38,856 bases of DNA from Halobacteriovorax sp. (GTDB taxonomy: Bacteria; Bdellovibrionota; Bacteriovoracia; Bacteriovoracales; Bacteriovoracaceae). Under the pieces are notes generated by a model. That model was not told where the DNA came from. It saw nothing but the letters and a program-made list of their open reading frames with translations, and ran no database searches. Shown here piece after piece: positions 17,079 through 23,756 of this stretch. The position numbers and the translations under genes are program-made. Positions within the stretch are counted from its first letter, which is position 1. Every line of letters starts with the position of its first letter. The stretch is from NCBI GenBank assembly GCA_002720865.1, contig PBIO01000022.1, positions 1 through 38,856 of the forward strand, written 5' to 3'.

Positions 17079-17322
17079 CATCGACCTCATATATATCTAT
17101 GATTGAGTTAAGTTGCTCTGATTCGATACGCGAAGCTTCCGCGAAATGATACAGCCCGTCTTCGATTGTTTGTCTTGTTCCGGGCTGTGCTTCTTTTAGA
17201 GCGTCTACAGCACGTTCAATCGCTGATGTAGTAAGACTATGTGACCGCATCAGCTTTGACAGTTCGTTAAACGCCATTTGCCTTCGCCGTGATACTGGGA
17301 AATATTTTTCAAATGGTTTCAT
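17035..17322 (-). CDS. Hypothetical 95-aa helical protein
   Basis: ATG 17322 overlaps the upstream stop (ATGA) with AAAGGAACC as ribosome site. The protein is mostly helical and charged, basic at the N-terminus (MKPFEKYFPVSRRRQ) and very acidic at the C-terminus (EVDDEDNEQ). It overlaps the nuclease gene start by 44 bases. The sequence suggests a partner or regulator of the adjacent nuclease, but no family is recognised. Confidence 0.6.
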   Translation of the reverse strand: MKPFEKYFPVSRRRQMAFNELSKLMRSHSLTTSAIERAVDALKEAQPGTRQTIEDGLYHFAEASRIESEQLNSIIDIYEVDDEDNEQTQPPTSDS

Positions 17323-17750
17323 TTTTGGTTCCTTTCTTCTGCCACGGGCAAAATAGTGTCAATGTGGTCTTCGGTAAACGAATACTCGCGTTTATCCATT
17401 ATGTTTTGCATATATACAGGACGTTTTGACGCTTTAGTGTTGAATCCAGTTAAACGGTAGCGATTAGCACCAATTATGTACTCTTTATTTAAAATATCTT
17501 CTTTCTCAACACCGCATTGGATTGCTTTATACCCTGCCCATCTTTCAAGATTAAGCTGCAAGTCTTTATCTCTCTTAGTGGGCGAACCTTCAAGCCGTGC
17601 TTCAAATTTAAAAGTTACCGTAGAGTCGTCATAGCTAGCGTTTCCAAGCCCTCCTTCTAAGCCGTACTCTCTTAGTTTGTTTTGTATAACGGGATTTATT
17701 TCGTCCCTTAACATTTTGCAGACTTGTTTGTTTATTTCCGTGATGTTCAT
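17319..17750 (-). CDS. Conserved-looking hypothetical 143-aa protein
   Basis: The frame is open from 17963, but the real start is probably ATG 17750 (GAAAGGTCAAAACA upstream): the extension is Cys/Ser-rich and unlike the rest. The 143-aa product starts MNITEINKQVCKMLRDE and combines an N-terminal helix, a strand-rich middle ('STVTFKFEARLEG') and a GANRYRLTGFNTKASKRP segment. This looks like a folded cytosolic protein of the replication-recombination operon. No catalytic motif seen; function unknown. Confidence 0.6.
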   Translation of the reverse strand: MNITEINKQVCKMLRDEINPVIQNKLREYGLEGGLGNASYDDSTVTFKFEARLEGSPTKRDKDLQLNLERWAGYKAIQCGVEKEDILNKEYIIGANRYRLTGFNTKASKRPVYMQNIMDKREYSFTEDHIDTILPVAEERNQK

Positions 17751-17842
17751 TGTTTTGACCTTTCTTTTTGATGTGTCGGGTGGTGTCTTTGAATCATTAA
17801 TGATCTGCACTCTCGAACACAGACTGTCCTCCGATCTTAACA

Positions 17843-17968
17843 CTATGCACGGGCAATAACTACATCGGGACACCGCGCATGTTGCAAGACACCTTTTTTT
17901 GTTACTTTGATGGTTCCCGTAACCTCTGGATGGCTTACACACCCACCCCTGCATACATCGCACTGCAT
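17843..17968 (-). CDS. Possible 41-aa cysteine-rich peptide
   Basis: A short frame from ATG 17968 to TAG 17843 encoding MQCDVCRGGCVSHPE at its start and a later Arg-Cys-Pro. The 'CDVCRGGCVSHPE' element resembles half of a DnaJ-type zinc knuckle, but the expected second Cys-x-x-Cys is incomplete and there is no clear ribosome site. It occupies an otherwise empty 235-base gap in a tightly packed operon, which favours it mildly. Confidence 0.3.
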   Translation of the reverse strand: MQCDVCRGGCVSHPEVTGTIKVTKKGVLQHARCPDVVIARA

Positions 17969-17984
17969 ACAGGTCTGAAGGAGT

Positions 17985-18365
17985 TTAGGAGGACACCCGA
18001 AAACCGTGTATACGGACGTTAAGAACTTTTTCCAAGTGTTGTAAGTTGTTGTACATACTCTCTATCTCCTGCATTTCATCTTTTATTGGGTCTAGCACCT
18101 CGGCAATCTTGGGAAATGTTTTGTATCGCCAAGACTTCTTTAGATGCTGAAAAGCACGTTGCAGAAGCGGAAAGGGAATGGTGCTTAATGTTGAGGCATA
18201 ATGTTTAAGCACCTGTTCCCGATCTGCCACATTGGGTTCGTCCGCACCGGGGAGATTTGAGCGAATCACCAATGCTAAGTTGTGCATCAGCACAGCTATT
18301 TCTTCAGTAGAAGCTCCTTCAAAGCTTTCTAGCCTTTCTCTTAGGACGCCTATCTGTCTAAGCAT
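17985..18365 (-). CDS. Replication-associated protein (helicase-loader-like), uncertain start
   Basis: The C-terminal part resembles phage replication accessory or helicase-loader proteins: a helix pattern 'VLKHYASTLSTIPFPLLQRA', then 'FQHLKKSWRYKTFPKIAEVL', a motif typical of proteins encoded beside replication initiators. The frame is open back to 18686, but the N-terminal ~75 residues of that extension are Ser/Thr-rich and lie over a better-supported gene in another frame. ATG 18365 gives 126 aa; GTG 18458 is an alternative. No good ribosome site marks either. Function is inferred. Confidence 0.5.
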   Translation of the reverse strand: MLRQIGVLRERLESFEGASTEEIAVLMHNLALVIRSNLPGADEPNVADREQVLKHYASTLSTIPFPLLQRAFQHLKKSWRYKTFPKIAEVLDPIKDEMQEIESMYNNLQHLEKVLNVRIHGFRVSS

Positions 18366-18381
18366 ATCATCACATTGTTCG

Positions 18382-18705
18382 TCAGTTAAGGACTCTACAG
18401 ATTTTACCGTTTTGTACTGCGTTAAGCGCTCTATTAAGCGCCTCTCGTTGGTCGTCACCAGTTTGGGTAGCTGGCCTTTTGTTAGCCAGTTCTTCTTTCT
18501 GCCATTTGTCTGCGTTAAGGAGCCACTTTTTCCATGTGAGGTTCCAGTTGATTTTATAGGCTTTTTTGGTTGTGAGGTTAATGTAGTATTCTTGGAATTT
18601 GATAAACTCGGTGTCGAGGTCGAGGGCTGGGAATGAGACTTGATAGTCTTCAAGTGGTCGCCAATCTTCGTCAAGCCTTGTGGCATTGGGTGGACTCCTT
18701 TTCAT
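18382..18705 (-). CDS. Replication-initiator-type C-terminal-domain protein
   Basis: A 107-aa protein whose residues ~33-65 ('EFIKFQEYYINLTTKKAYK' then 'NWNLTWKKWLLNADKW') match the conserved helix found at the C-terminus of many phage replication initiators and DnaD/DnaT-like proteins (pattern: F..Y......KA..LDW..TW..W). The long initiator N-terminal domain is missing, so it is either a stand-alone module or a shortened protein. It overlaps the RuvC-like gene end by 35 bases, so it is co-translated with it. Confidence 0.6.
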   Translation of the reverse strand: MKRSPPNATRLDEDWRPLEDYQVSFPALDLDTEFIKFQEYYINLTTKKAYKINWNLTWKKWLLNADKWQKEELANKRPATQTGDDQREALNRALNAVQNGKICRVLN

Positions 18706-19168
18706 ATCTTATCTTCCCTTCGTGATAAGCAATCAGCGCAGCCTCTGCACGACCATTGTGTTTTTTAAGAGGCCAGTGTTCGTCAGTGCGAAACACTTTT
18801 GTTGCAAGAGTGCGCGATGCTTCTTTGTGTTTTTTAGTTAATTCTAAGTGTTTTTTCCATGTGACAGGTGCAACATACGAAATTCGTTTATGCAGGCCAG
18901 CTAATACGCCTTCGATAACACCTTTGCTTCGTCCAAACTTAAAGGTGCTTACAACTCCCTGTTTCGGCATAGAATGTACATCTTCGATGACATACTTGGC
19001 GATGTTGTAGGTTCGGGAGTGTCGGTATATGATTTCAGTTAGCAAATAGGGGCAGATTTGATTGACAAGAACAGGCATATCGTCTGTTTCCAGCACAGTC
19101 ATCGTATCGTACTGTATTGTCGTTACTGCACCTGTTAATCCGGGGTCTACTCCCATAATGATTTTCAT
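18671..19168 (-). CDS. RuvC-like Holliday-junction resolvase
   Basis: A 165-aa RNase H-fold nuclease. The first strand carries the catalytic Asp in MGVDPGLTGAVTTI, the second acid lies in 'YVIEDVHSMPKQGV', and the C-terminal helix HNGRAEAALIAYHEGK corresponds to the [DN]GRAEALL motif of phage and RuvC-like resolvases. AAGGAGCAAT precedes ATG 19168. It would resolve branched DNA before packaging and fits the adjacent annealing-nuclease set. The first 134 bases overlap the 3' part of the upstream regulator gene. Confidence 0.88.
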   Translation of the reverse strand: MKIIMGVDPGLTGAVTTIQYDTMTVLETDDMPVLVNQICPYLLTEIIYRHSRTYNIAKYVIEDVHSMPKQGVVSTFKFGRSKGVIEGVLAGLHKRISYVAPVTWKKHLELTKKHKEASRTLATKVFRTDEHWPLKKHNGRAEAALIAYHEGKIRYEKESTQCHKA

Positions 19169-19412
19169 ATTGCTCCTTACTTTCGCGGAGCAATTCAGCT
19201 ACATCAATTTTTAGGGTGTCTATCCAACACTCAAACGCAAATGTGCTAGGGTTACGATCCCCACACTCCCATTTACTAACTAAACGGTCTGCATAACCTA
19301 GTTGCTCGTTGAGATCGTCTTGTGTTAATCCAATAGAGTGACGCCTAGCCGCTAGGATTTTTCTAATGAACGGCAGGTATGCAACTATTTCAGCATTTAA
19401 ACGCTCACTCAT
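19035..19412 (-). CDS. XRE-type transcription regulator
   Basis: A 125-aa protein with a lambda-repressor-like HTH at residues ~16-70: 'IRKILAARRHSIGLTQDDLN', 'EQLGYADRLVSKWECGDRNP', 'STFAFECWIDTLKI'. ATG 19412 or GTG 19418 lacks any ribosome site; the preceding 40 bases are AT-rich, so it may be leaderless or driven by its own promoter. The last ~45 residues lie over the resolvase start and look unstructured (Arg/Cys/Asn-rich), so only the N-terminal part may matter. It probably controls a switch within the leftward operon. Confidence 0.7.
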   Translation of the reverse strand: MSERLNAEIVAYLPFIRKILAARRHSIGLTQDDLNEQLGYADRLVSKWECGDRNPSTFAFECWIDTLKIDVAELLRESKEQYENHYGSRPRINRCSNDNTVRYDDCAGNRRYACSCQSNLPLFAN

Positions 19413-19458
19413 ATACACAAAATGCGTTAAATTTTATGTTTTTGCAAGTTTTTTTGCG

Positions 19459-19650
19459 TTAATGGTACGTTGGACGGTCAAAAATAGGCGTTCCGTCCTC
19501 AGAAACGTCAATTTTTACGACTTCTTCCATAGTTATGAAGTCTTCGACGTTCAAACCGCATAGTGCTAGGGCGCTGTAGTAGTCATTTGCGATTAAAACA
19601 AACTTTTGAGGCTCTTTTTCTTGTCCGTAAGTCACCATAAAGTATGCCAT
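19459..19650 (-). CDS. Hypothetical 63-aa protein coupled to the endolysin
   Basis: ATG 19650 overlaps the endolysin stop (TGATG). The product is a small acidic protein beginning MAYFMVTYGQEKEPQKFVLI, with a helix 'DYYSALALCGLNVEDFI' and a C-terminal strand pair. It resembles small one-domain alpha/beta phage proteins but matches no family I recognise. Tight coupling suggests its amount is tied to endolysin production. Confidence 0.6.
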   Translation of the reverse strand: MAYFMVTYGQEKEPQKFVLIANDYYSALALCGLNVEDFITMEEVVKIDVSEDGTPIFDRPTYH

Positions 19651-20279
19651 CAATGCAATATCGGCCCCTTGAAGTTGTCTGCTTCACCTACACATAACTG
19701 CCATTCGTCTTCTAGCTGGTGAGCAAGATAAGAAATATCCATTAAACGGCGAGACCATCCAAGCATAAACGACTCTTTGTATTTCCTGCCGTATCGCTCC
19801 ATACGCAAAGCGCAAAATTCTGTTAGCAGTTGACGGAAATTGTAATTTCTAACAGAAGTTTCCTGATATATGTTGATTGCTTGCTCAGTTTTTGAGCCGT
19901 AGATGCCGTCTACCACAAGAGTAGGTGTTCCAAAATCGCCCCTGTTGAGCGCAGTTTGAAGCATTTTGACTGCAGCCGTTGGGCCTTGATTAACAGAGCA
20001 GTCATAAAAGGCAAGAGCTAAACCCGGAGACCACAAATACAAATTGTAGGGTTTGCCGTATTTATCGTACAAAATGAGATCAATCTGTTCCTCATCTAAA
20101 GACATAATTTCTTCTTGTGTCATATTATTGTAGTTTGCAGCGAGGCCTCTTCTTGTAAACCCTCCGGGGTCATCCGGGTGGTGTACAACATTTCCTTCCC
20201 ACTTCGCTACTTGCTTTTGTATATAGGGTAAGACAGTGCGGAAAAAGATGTGTGAATACTGCGATGCGTTATCATCCAT
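19650..20279 (-). CDS. Endolysin, GH108 muramidase with C-terminal peptidoglycan-binding region
   Basis: A 209-aa protein. The GH108 signature is plain: WEGNVVHHPDDPGGFTRRGL with the catalytic Glu at residue 28, followed by 'YDCSVNQGPTAAVKMLQTAL' and a 'TLVVDGIYGSKTEQAI' segment typical of the family's PG-binding_3 region. It cleaves the glycan backbone of peptidoglycan. No signal peptide, so export would need a holin. ATG 20279 has GGAGG nine bases upstream and overlaps the two-TM gene before it by eight bases; an upstream extension to 20354 is Cys-rich and rejected. It lies in the leftward operon, far from the spanins. Confidence 0.92.
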   Translation of the reverse strand: MDDNASQYSHIFFRTVLPYIQKQVAKWEGNVVHHPDDPGGFTRRGLAANYNNMTQEEIMSLDEEQIDLILYDKYGKPYNLYLWSPGLALAFYDCSVNQGPTAAVKMLQTALNRGDFGTPTLVVDGIYGSKTEQAINIYQETSVRNYNFRQLLTEFCALRMERYGRKYKESFMLGWSRRLMDISYLAHQLEDEWQLCVGEADNFKGPILH

Positions 20280-20487
20280 TTGATTGTTCCTCCGTGAACC
20301 ATTTGCGTGTGATATAGCCCGACAACTTATAGTTGAGCCACATAAACAATGCAAAAATCGGGAAAGCGAAGTAAGAAGTTACAAGGGTCGGATTAACCGC
20401 GCCCATCATACATACTACAAGAGCGAGCAGTACAGTTATAACGTGAAGGCACATAAATACGCCGACACGGGCAGAAAAAATTCGCAT
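20272..20487 (-). CDS. Two-TM membrane protein, holin candidate
   Basis: A 71-aa protein with two hydrophobic segments (residues ~8-30 and ~34-53), a short turn between them and a charged C-terminus (TRKWFTEEQSNG). This matches class II holin topology, and the gene overlaps the endolysin start. GAAAGGTGTCCT precedes ATG. The pairing with the endolysin is the strongest argument; pore formation itself is inferred. A one-TM rival candidate is at 12274-12495. Confidence 0.6.
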   Translation of the reverse strand: MRIFSARVGVFMCLHVITVLLALVVCMMGAVNPTLVTSYFAFPIFALFMWLNYKLSGYITRKWFTEEQSNG

Positions 20488-20498
20488 AGGACACCTTT

Positions 20499-20696
20499 CT
20501 AATCGTCAAGTTCATTTGCACGATCACCTTGGCAACACTCATCTATATTTTTACCGCAGGGGCATTGTAGATGACCGTGTACATAGTGCGGTTGATCGGA
20601 TGCATTCATCAGCCGACCGCATTTATCGCATACTGTTCCGTCTATTGGTGTGTCCATGCGGAGAACATACAAAGAGACAGTGAATTTTGTACGCAC
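20499..20696 (-). CDS. Small zinc-ribbon-like protein, uncertain start
   Basis: The C-terminal ~50 residues carry Cys-Asp-Lys-Cys-Gly, later QCPCGKNIDECC and a His-rich 'HYVHGHL' stretch: a plausible zinc ribbon, with an acidic end (ANELDD). The start is unclear. GTG 20696 would overlap the upstream stop (TAATGTG) as at many junctions here; ATG 20657 has no ribosome site; a longer frame runs to GTG 20768. I give the coupled GTG. Function unknown. Confidence 0.5.
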   Translation of the reverse strand: MRTKFTVSLYVLRMDTPIDGTVCDKCGRLMNASDQPHYVHGHLQCPCGKNIDECCQGDRANELDD

Positions 20697-20697
20697 A

Positions 20698-20982
20698 TTA
20701 TCTTGGGGGTACAGCGACCCATTTAAGACGCCAGTTGTCAAACGTCGGTCTTTCTGATCCGATGACACGTTTTAGCAGAAACAGCACTACAGATACGACT
20801 GCACCGCCGACAACACCTGCCATCATTCCAGCAAACGTCCCTGCAAACATAGCGAGCAGTGCCATTGTAACAATAATGTCTATAGCGACATCAAAGTACA
20901 GGACTCGTTTGATATTCAGTTTGGCGAGCAAAAAGAGCATACCGCAAGCAGCAAGCAAACCGCATATAAGCATAAAAAACAT
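20698..20982 (-). CDS. Membrane protein, about three TM segments
   Basis: A 94-aa hydrophobic protein: segments at residues ~2-20, ~30-50 and ~52-70, the middle ones rich in Met, Ala and Gly ('MALLAMFAGTFAGMMAGVVG'). A basic, aromatic C-terminal tail would lie in the cytoplasm. It starts on a TAATG overlap with the upstream gene. No known family; one of several small membrane proteins in this operon. Confidence 0.6.
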   Translation of the reverse strand: MFFMLICGLLAACGMLFLLAKLNIKRVLYFDVAIDIIVTMALLAMFAGTFAGMMAGVVGGAVVSVVLFLLKRVIGSERPTFDNWRLKWVAVPPR

Positions 20983-21197
20983 TATTCTGCCTCCTTGTGT
21001 TCCTGATCTGTTTCCAGTGCAGACATTAGATTTCCGACTAATCCGCGCACTTCTCCCATTGTCAGGTAAACGTGTATATTTGCGCCAACTAATTTGAGCA
21101 GCACACAGGCTGGTGCAAATTCGTCTGATCCTTTTTCTTGATATTCAACAAAAGTTGTGACGCGATCAAAGTGACTGTTTGTGAATACATCAACCAT
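20982..21197 (-). CDS. Hypothetical 71-aa protein
   Basis: A soluble, slightly acidic alpha/beta protein: 'VTTFVEYQEKGSDEFAP', a hydrophobic strand 'CVLLKLVGANIHVYLTMGEV' and a helical acidic tail ending EHKEAE. Both ends overlap neighbours in TAATG form, so it is translated by reinitiation. No motif recognised. Confidence 0.6.
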   Translation of the reverse strand: MVDVFTNSHFDRVTTFVEYQEKGSDEFAPACVLLKLVGANIHVYLTMGEVRGLVGNLMSALETDQEHKEAE

Positions 21198-21400
21198 TAG
21201 AAATCCTCTTCTACGCTTAAAATGTCAAAATCAATGTCATAACTTTCAAAATTCTCGTGTTTTTCCCATAAAATCTTGAGAAAATCGGCAAAATCCATGT
21301 TGTCAATGGCGTCATGTGCCTGTTCTAGTGATTTTGAATGTATTTGAAACGTTATAGTGGGTATTAATTGAACAGTTGCCGTGAATGATTTAGCTTTCAT
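21197..21400 (-). CDS. Hypothetical 67-aa protein, DpnD/PcfM-like layout
   Basis: GGGGAGAACC precedes ATG 21400. An N-terminal strand 'SFTATVQLIPTITFQIHSKS' leads into a helix 'LEQAHDAIDNMDFADFLK' and a second acidic strand. This strand-helix layout with a 'xxSxxEAxxxI' helix start is seen in small phage and plasmid DpnD/PcfM-type proteins, and the next upstream gene has the same plan, suggesting a duplicated small family. Function unknown. Confidence 0.55.
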   Translation of the reverse strand: MKAKSFTATVQLIPTITFQIHSKSLEQAHDAIDNMDFADFLKILWEKHENFESYDIDFDILSVEEDF

Positions 21401-21412
21401 GGTTCTCCCCTT

Positions 21413-21586
21413 TTATTTAAGAGTGGCGTGGAGGCTGTATTTCGAATCATTGACTTCGCAATCTTTTAGTCTACTAGAGCTTGCGTATTCTGTGTTTGCG
21501 AGTTCAATAGCGTGGTCTTCGCTGTCAGCTTCGATGACTTTTGTGAAAAGCCTCATTACTCGGAGGTCGATAGAATATTTAGGCAT
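21413..21586 (-). CDS. Hypothetical 57-aa protein, DpnD/PcfM-like layout
   Basis: Start ATG 21586 with GGAGG upstream, stop TAA 21413. It begins MPKYSIDLRVMRLFTKVIEA and continues 'DSEDHAIELANTEYA', the 'V-x-A-D-S-E-x-x-A-I-E-L-A' pattern typical of small DpnD/PcfM-like proteins; the end forms a strand. The strong ribosome site, the intact frame and the tight fit between neighbours support a real gene. No biochemical role is known to me. Confidence 0.6.
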   Translation of the reverse strand: MPKYSIDLRVMRLFTKVIEADSEDHAIELANTEYASSSRLKDCEVNDSKYSLHATLK

Positions 21587-21601
21587 TTATATCATCCTCC
21601 C

Positions 21602-21817
21602 TTATTCTTTTATGTACCGTTCCAGATCAGTGTATGAGCAATCGTATGCGATTTCTTCTGGACAATAATTACCCATTGCAACCAATTCATTTGCGGCATC
21701 ATGTATTGCCATAAATCGGTTTGCCATAATAATATTGTGGTGTTGATCTTCTGCTTTTATTCTACCGCAACGATCAGACAGCTCTTGCCAAGCTTTTTTT
21801 GCGTTTTTTGTTGTCAT
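21602..21817 (-). CDS. Hypothetical 71-aa helical protein
   Basis: Starts MTTKNAKKAWQELSDRCG and is largely helical and charged, ending 'DLERYIKE'. ATG 21817 overlaps the DUF932-like stop as TAATG, with AAGGATGATATA as ribosome site inside that gene's end. It is therefore made in step with the DUF932-like protein and may act with it. No recognised family. Confidence 0.6.
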   Translation of the reverse strand: MTTKNAKKAWQELSDRCGRIKAEDQHHNIIMANRFMAIHDAANELVAMGNYCPEEIAYDCSYTDLERYIKE

Positions 21818-22767
21818 TATATCATCCTTAAGTTAGTTGGTTCTTCGACCATGTTTTTCCACATTGGATGACGTAAAACTTTAGCAACTTCTGCGTTGCG
21901 TTTACGTTCTACCATATGTGTATGACCGCGTGTTGGGGCGTGTGTAGCCCATTCAGTCATCGCATTGTACGCAGCCCAACAGTTCTGACCTAGCGTTGAG
22001 GAATTGTAATCCCAACAGTGAGATAATTGCTCCATGCGCATTTTACTGACTGCAGGACGCTTCTCGTCTGACTCATGCTCTTTGTTGTATGCAATAGTAT
22101 TCCGCATCAGTTTTTCAAAGTCGTTCCACGTACATCCCTTGTTGTAATAACGCTGGTATGTATCGTTTGATTGTTTAAAGTCTTCGATCCCTTCGCGGAT
22201 TTTGTTCATAAGTTCGGGGATAGCAAGATCAGCATTGCGTGTGTGCCGGGTGTAGGCCCGTACATAGTAATCAGGTTGTGTCATTCCGTTAAGACAGACA
22301 AGGCGTTCTCCTGTTGCGTTTAGCTGTAAAGCCCATTTGCCGTTATAACTGTCAAAATGGTCAATTTTAAAGCAGACAGTATCTCCGACGATAGGTTCGA
22401 TTGTTACGTTAGGAAAGGTAATCTGTCTTCGTACCGTAGCACCGTTGTCATATACCTTTGTTTTTGAATCGTAGCGCAGCCCAATGTGTTCTATTGCTTC
22501 GTCCGTTGCCTGCATTGATCTAGCGTAAGGTATTGGCTCCGTTCTAGGGCCAAGGATTCCAAGATGTTCGTTAGTATCGGTGCGGACAACCACTCTTGCG
22601 TGACGATCACTTAGGACACGTTCCTTGTCAGTTACGGGGTCACGGCTATATAGAGGCCAGACATCAATGGGAAAGTCGGCTTCGTTGCCTGTTACAAAAC
22701 TTGTTACCCGGAAATGATTGCCATTGGCAACGTTCTTGCTTGGCAGTTCAGTGTGAAAATAGTTCAT
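21817..22767 (-). CDS. DUF932-like phage/plasmid protein
   Basis: A 316-aa protein resembling the DUF932 (TIGR03299-type) family common in phages and plasmids: an early Tyr-Ala-Arg-Ser region after LGILGPRTEPIPY, a strand 'VTIEPIVGDTVCFKIDHFDS' and the hallmark 'ERLVCLNGM'. The C-terminal third is helical with a Lys/Asp-rich stretch around residue 245. The biochemical activity of the family is not established. It is the largest protein of the promoter-proximal half of the leftward operon. TAGGAGCCACC forms the ribosome site and overlaps the stop of a 26-aa peptide upstream. Confidence 0.75.
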   Translation of the reverse strand: MNYFHTELPSKNVANGNHFRVTSFVTGNEADFPIDVWPLYSRDPVTDKERVLSDRHARVVVRTDTNEHLGILGPRTEPIPYARSMQATDEAIEHIGLRYDSKTKVYDNGATVRRQITFPNVTIEPIVGDTVCFKIDHFDSYNGKWALQLNATGERLVCLNGMTQPDYYVRAYTRHTRNADLAIPELMNKIREGIEDFKQSNDTYQRYYNKGCTWNDFEKLMRNTIAYNKEHESDEKRPAVSKMRMEQLSHCWDYNSSTLGQNCWAAYNAMTEWATHAPTRGHTHMVERKRNAEVAKVLRHPMWKNMVEEPTNLRMI

Positions 22768-22775
22768 GGTGGCTC

Positions 22776-22856
22776 CTAATTGATTATATAGAGGTCGATT
22801 AGTGTGTATATACTTACAAGAAAGTAGATTGTTGCAGATGCGATTAAGATGTCCAT
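22776..22856 (-). CDS. 26-aa hydrophobic peptide upstream of the DUF932-like gene
   Basis: AGGAG lies five bases before ATG 22856, and the stop TAG is also the start of the ribosome site of the next gene. The peptide is almost entirely hydrophobic (MDILIASATIYFLVSIYTLI, then a short end), so it is a single-pass membrane peptide or a translated leader that couples translation. Too small for homology; support is from the ribosome site and junction. Confidence 0.5.
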   Translation of the reverse strand: MDILIASATIYFLVSIYTLIDLYIIN

Positions 22857-22993
22857 ATGTTCTCCTGTTTAGTTCATTTAGAGTGGTGGTTTGATTGTTC
22901 TCCCCCCGGCCTCCGGCCTCATCTTCGATTTGGCCCCTGCACCGCTTCGCGGATGATAGGAAGGCAGTTTTATGTCATGCCTAGGACACGGAG
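22857..22993 (-). promoter_or_regulatory. GC-rich structured spacer
   Basis: This 137-base gap holds two short hairpins, GGCC-TCC-GGCC at 22908-22918 and CCGC-TTC-GCGG at 22942-22952, and a purine block (GGGGGGAG on the minus strand). No T-run, so not a simple terminator. In an otherwise gap-free operon it could be a leader or an mRNA processing site. Confidence 0.3.
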
Positions 22994-23608
22994 TTAAAAG
23001 GGAGCGTCAGTCGCTAGTTCCGCAGGTGTTTCTGCGTTGGGTGCGTCGAGGAATCGGTCAACGTCATCCATTAACTGATCGAGCAGGTCGCACTCGTTGC
23101 CAAGGCTCTTTTCGCTCCGTGGAGGTGGTGCGTTTTGAGCAGGCATCGGAGTCCATTCCCTGTCGGCAAGTCGAGCGAATAACGGCTTACCAAGTGTCAA
23201 TATCGTGCTGTAGATGATAGCGCGATATGATGCAGATTGCTGACGCTCGTAGATGTTAGTGAGTTGCGCTCTGTCAATCTCTTGGTTACTGGTGATTTTA
23301 GTGCGCTCTCGCAGTATCGCCTGACGGTTCATGTCAAGCATCTGCTTAATAGTCGGAGGACGCTTGCTCCATGCAGGTGTATCTGTGTTCATCTGCGTAT
23401 GAGCTACGTTCAACATTTTAGAGAGCATGTCATATGCGACGAGATTGTTCACAGGATTGAAGCTGTTTCCGTCCTGTGTGTTGACGTAGTATATCGGGTC
23501 AACCGTGTCTGCGAGGGAGGCAAGGTTGTCGAATACGGTTCGGATAGTATCCTCAATAGATGCCTCAACGTCTACTGGGATGAGTGAGTTATTTAGGTTA
23601 CTAGTCAT
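22994..23608 (-). CDS. Hypothetical 204-aa helical protein
   Basis: ATG 23608 has GGAG seven bases upstream and overlaps the previous stop (ATGACTAG); an extension to 23671 is Thr/Ser/Trp-rich and unlikely. The product is helical, with an acidic N-terminus (VEASIEDTIRTVFDNLA), a basic centre ('MLDMNRQAILRERTKI') and an acidic, Pro-rich end. No motif is recognised. It is followed by a 140-base spacer with two GC-rich hairpins (22908-22918 and 22942-22952). Confidence 0.6.
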   Translation of the reverse strand: MTSNLNNSLIPVDVEASIEDTIRTVFDNLASLADTVDPIYYVNTQDGNSFNPVNNLVAYDMLSKMLNVAHTQMNTDTPAWSKRPPTIKQMLDMNRQAILRERTKITSNQEIDRAQLTNIYERQQSASYRAIIYSTILTLGKPLFARLADREWTPMPAQNAPPPRSEKSLGNECDLLDQLMDDVDRFLDAPNAETPAELATDAPF

Positions 23609-23756
23609 TTTTATTCTCCAATGTGTCAAAGATGTTGATAAAGTCGTGAGCCACCAAGTCGAGGAAGTCAACGTGCTGGCGTGGGTGCATGAGGTCAGTC
23701 GTATCTGAGATAACCTCTGCGTAGTGTTCTCTTATTTCAGCGAGTGAAAAGGCCAT
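23601..23756 (-). CDS. Hypothetical 51-aa protein
   Basis: ATG 23756 has GGAG eight bases upstream, making it a better start than the Met at 23792. The product begins MAFSLAEIREHYAEVISDTT and carries a His/Asp-rich helix (HPRQHVDFLDLVAHDF). It overlaps the upstream membrane protein by 20 bases and the downstream gene by eight. Function unknown. Confidence 0.55.
   Translation of the reverse strand: MAFSLAEIREHYAEVISDTTDLMHPRQHVDFLDLVAHDFINIFDTLENKND

Noticed and set aside
17751-17963. 5' extension of the 143-aa protein gene to 17963
   Set aside because: Cys-rich sequence unlike the rest, and a better start with ribosome site at 17750.
18366-18686. N-terminal extension of the frame ending at 17985
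   Set aside because: Most of the stretch is Ser/Thr/Lys-rich low-complexity sequence lying over a gene with a recognisable initiator motif in another frame. The last ~30 residues before 18365 are less clear, so GTG 18458 remains an alternative start.
22972-23217. An 81-aa plus-strand frame opposite the 204-aa gene
   Set aside because: Shadow of a well-initiated minus-strand gene; Arg/Cys/Ser rich without a ribosome site.
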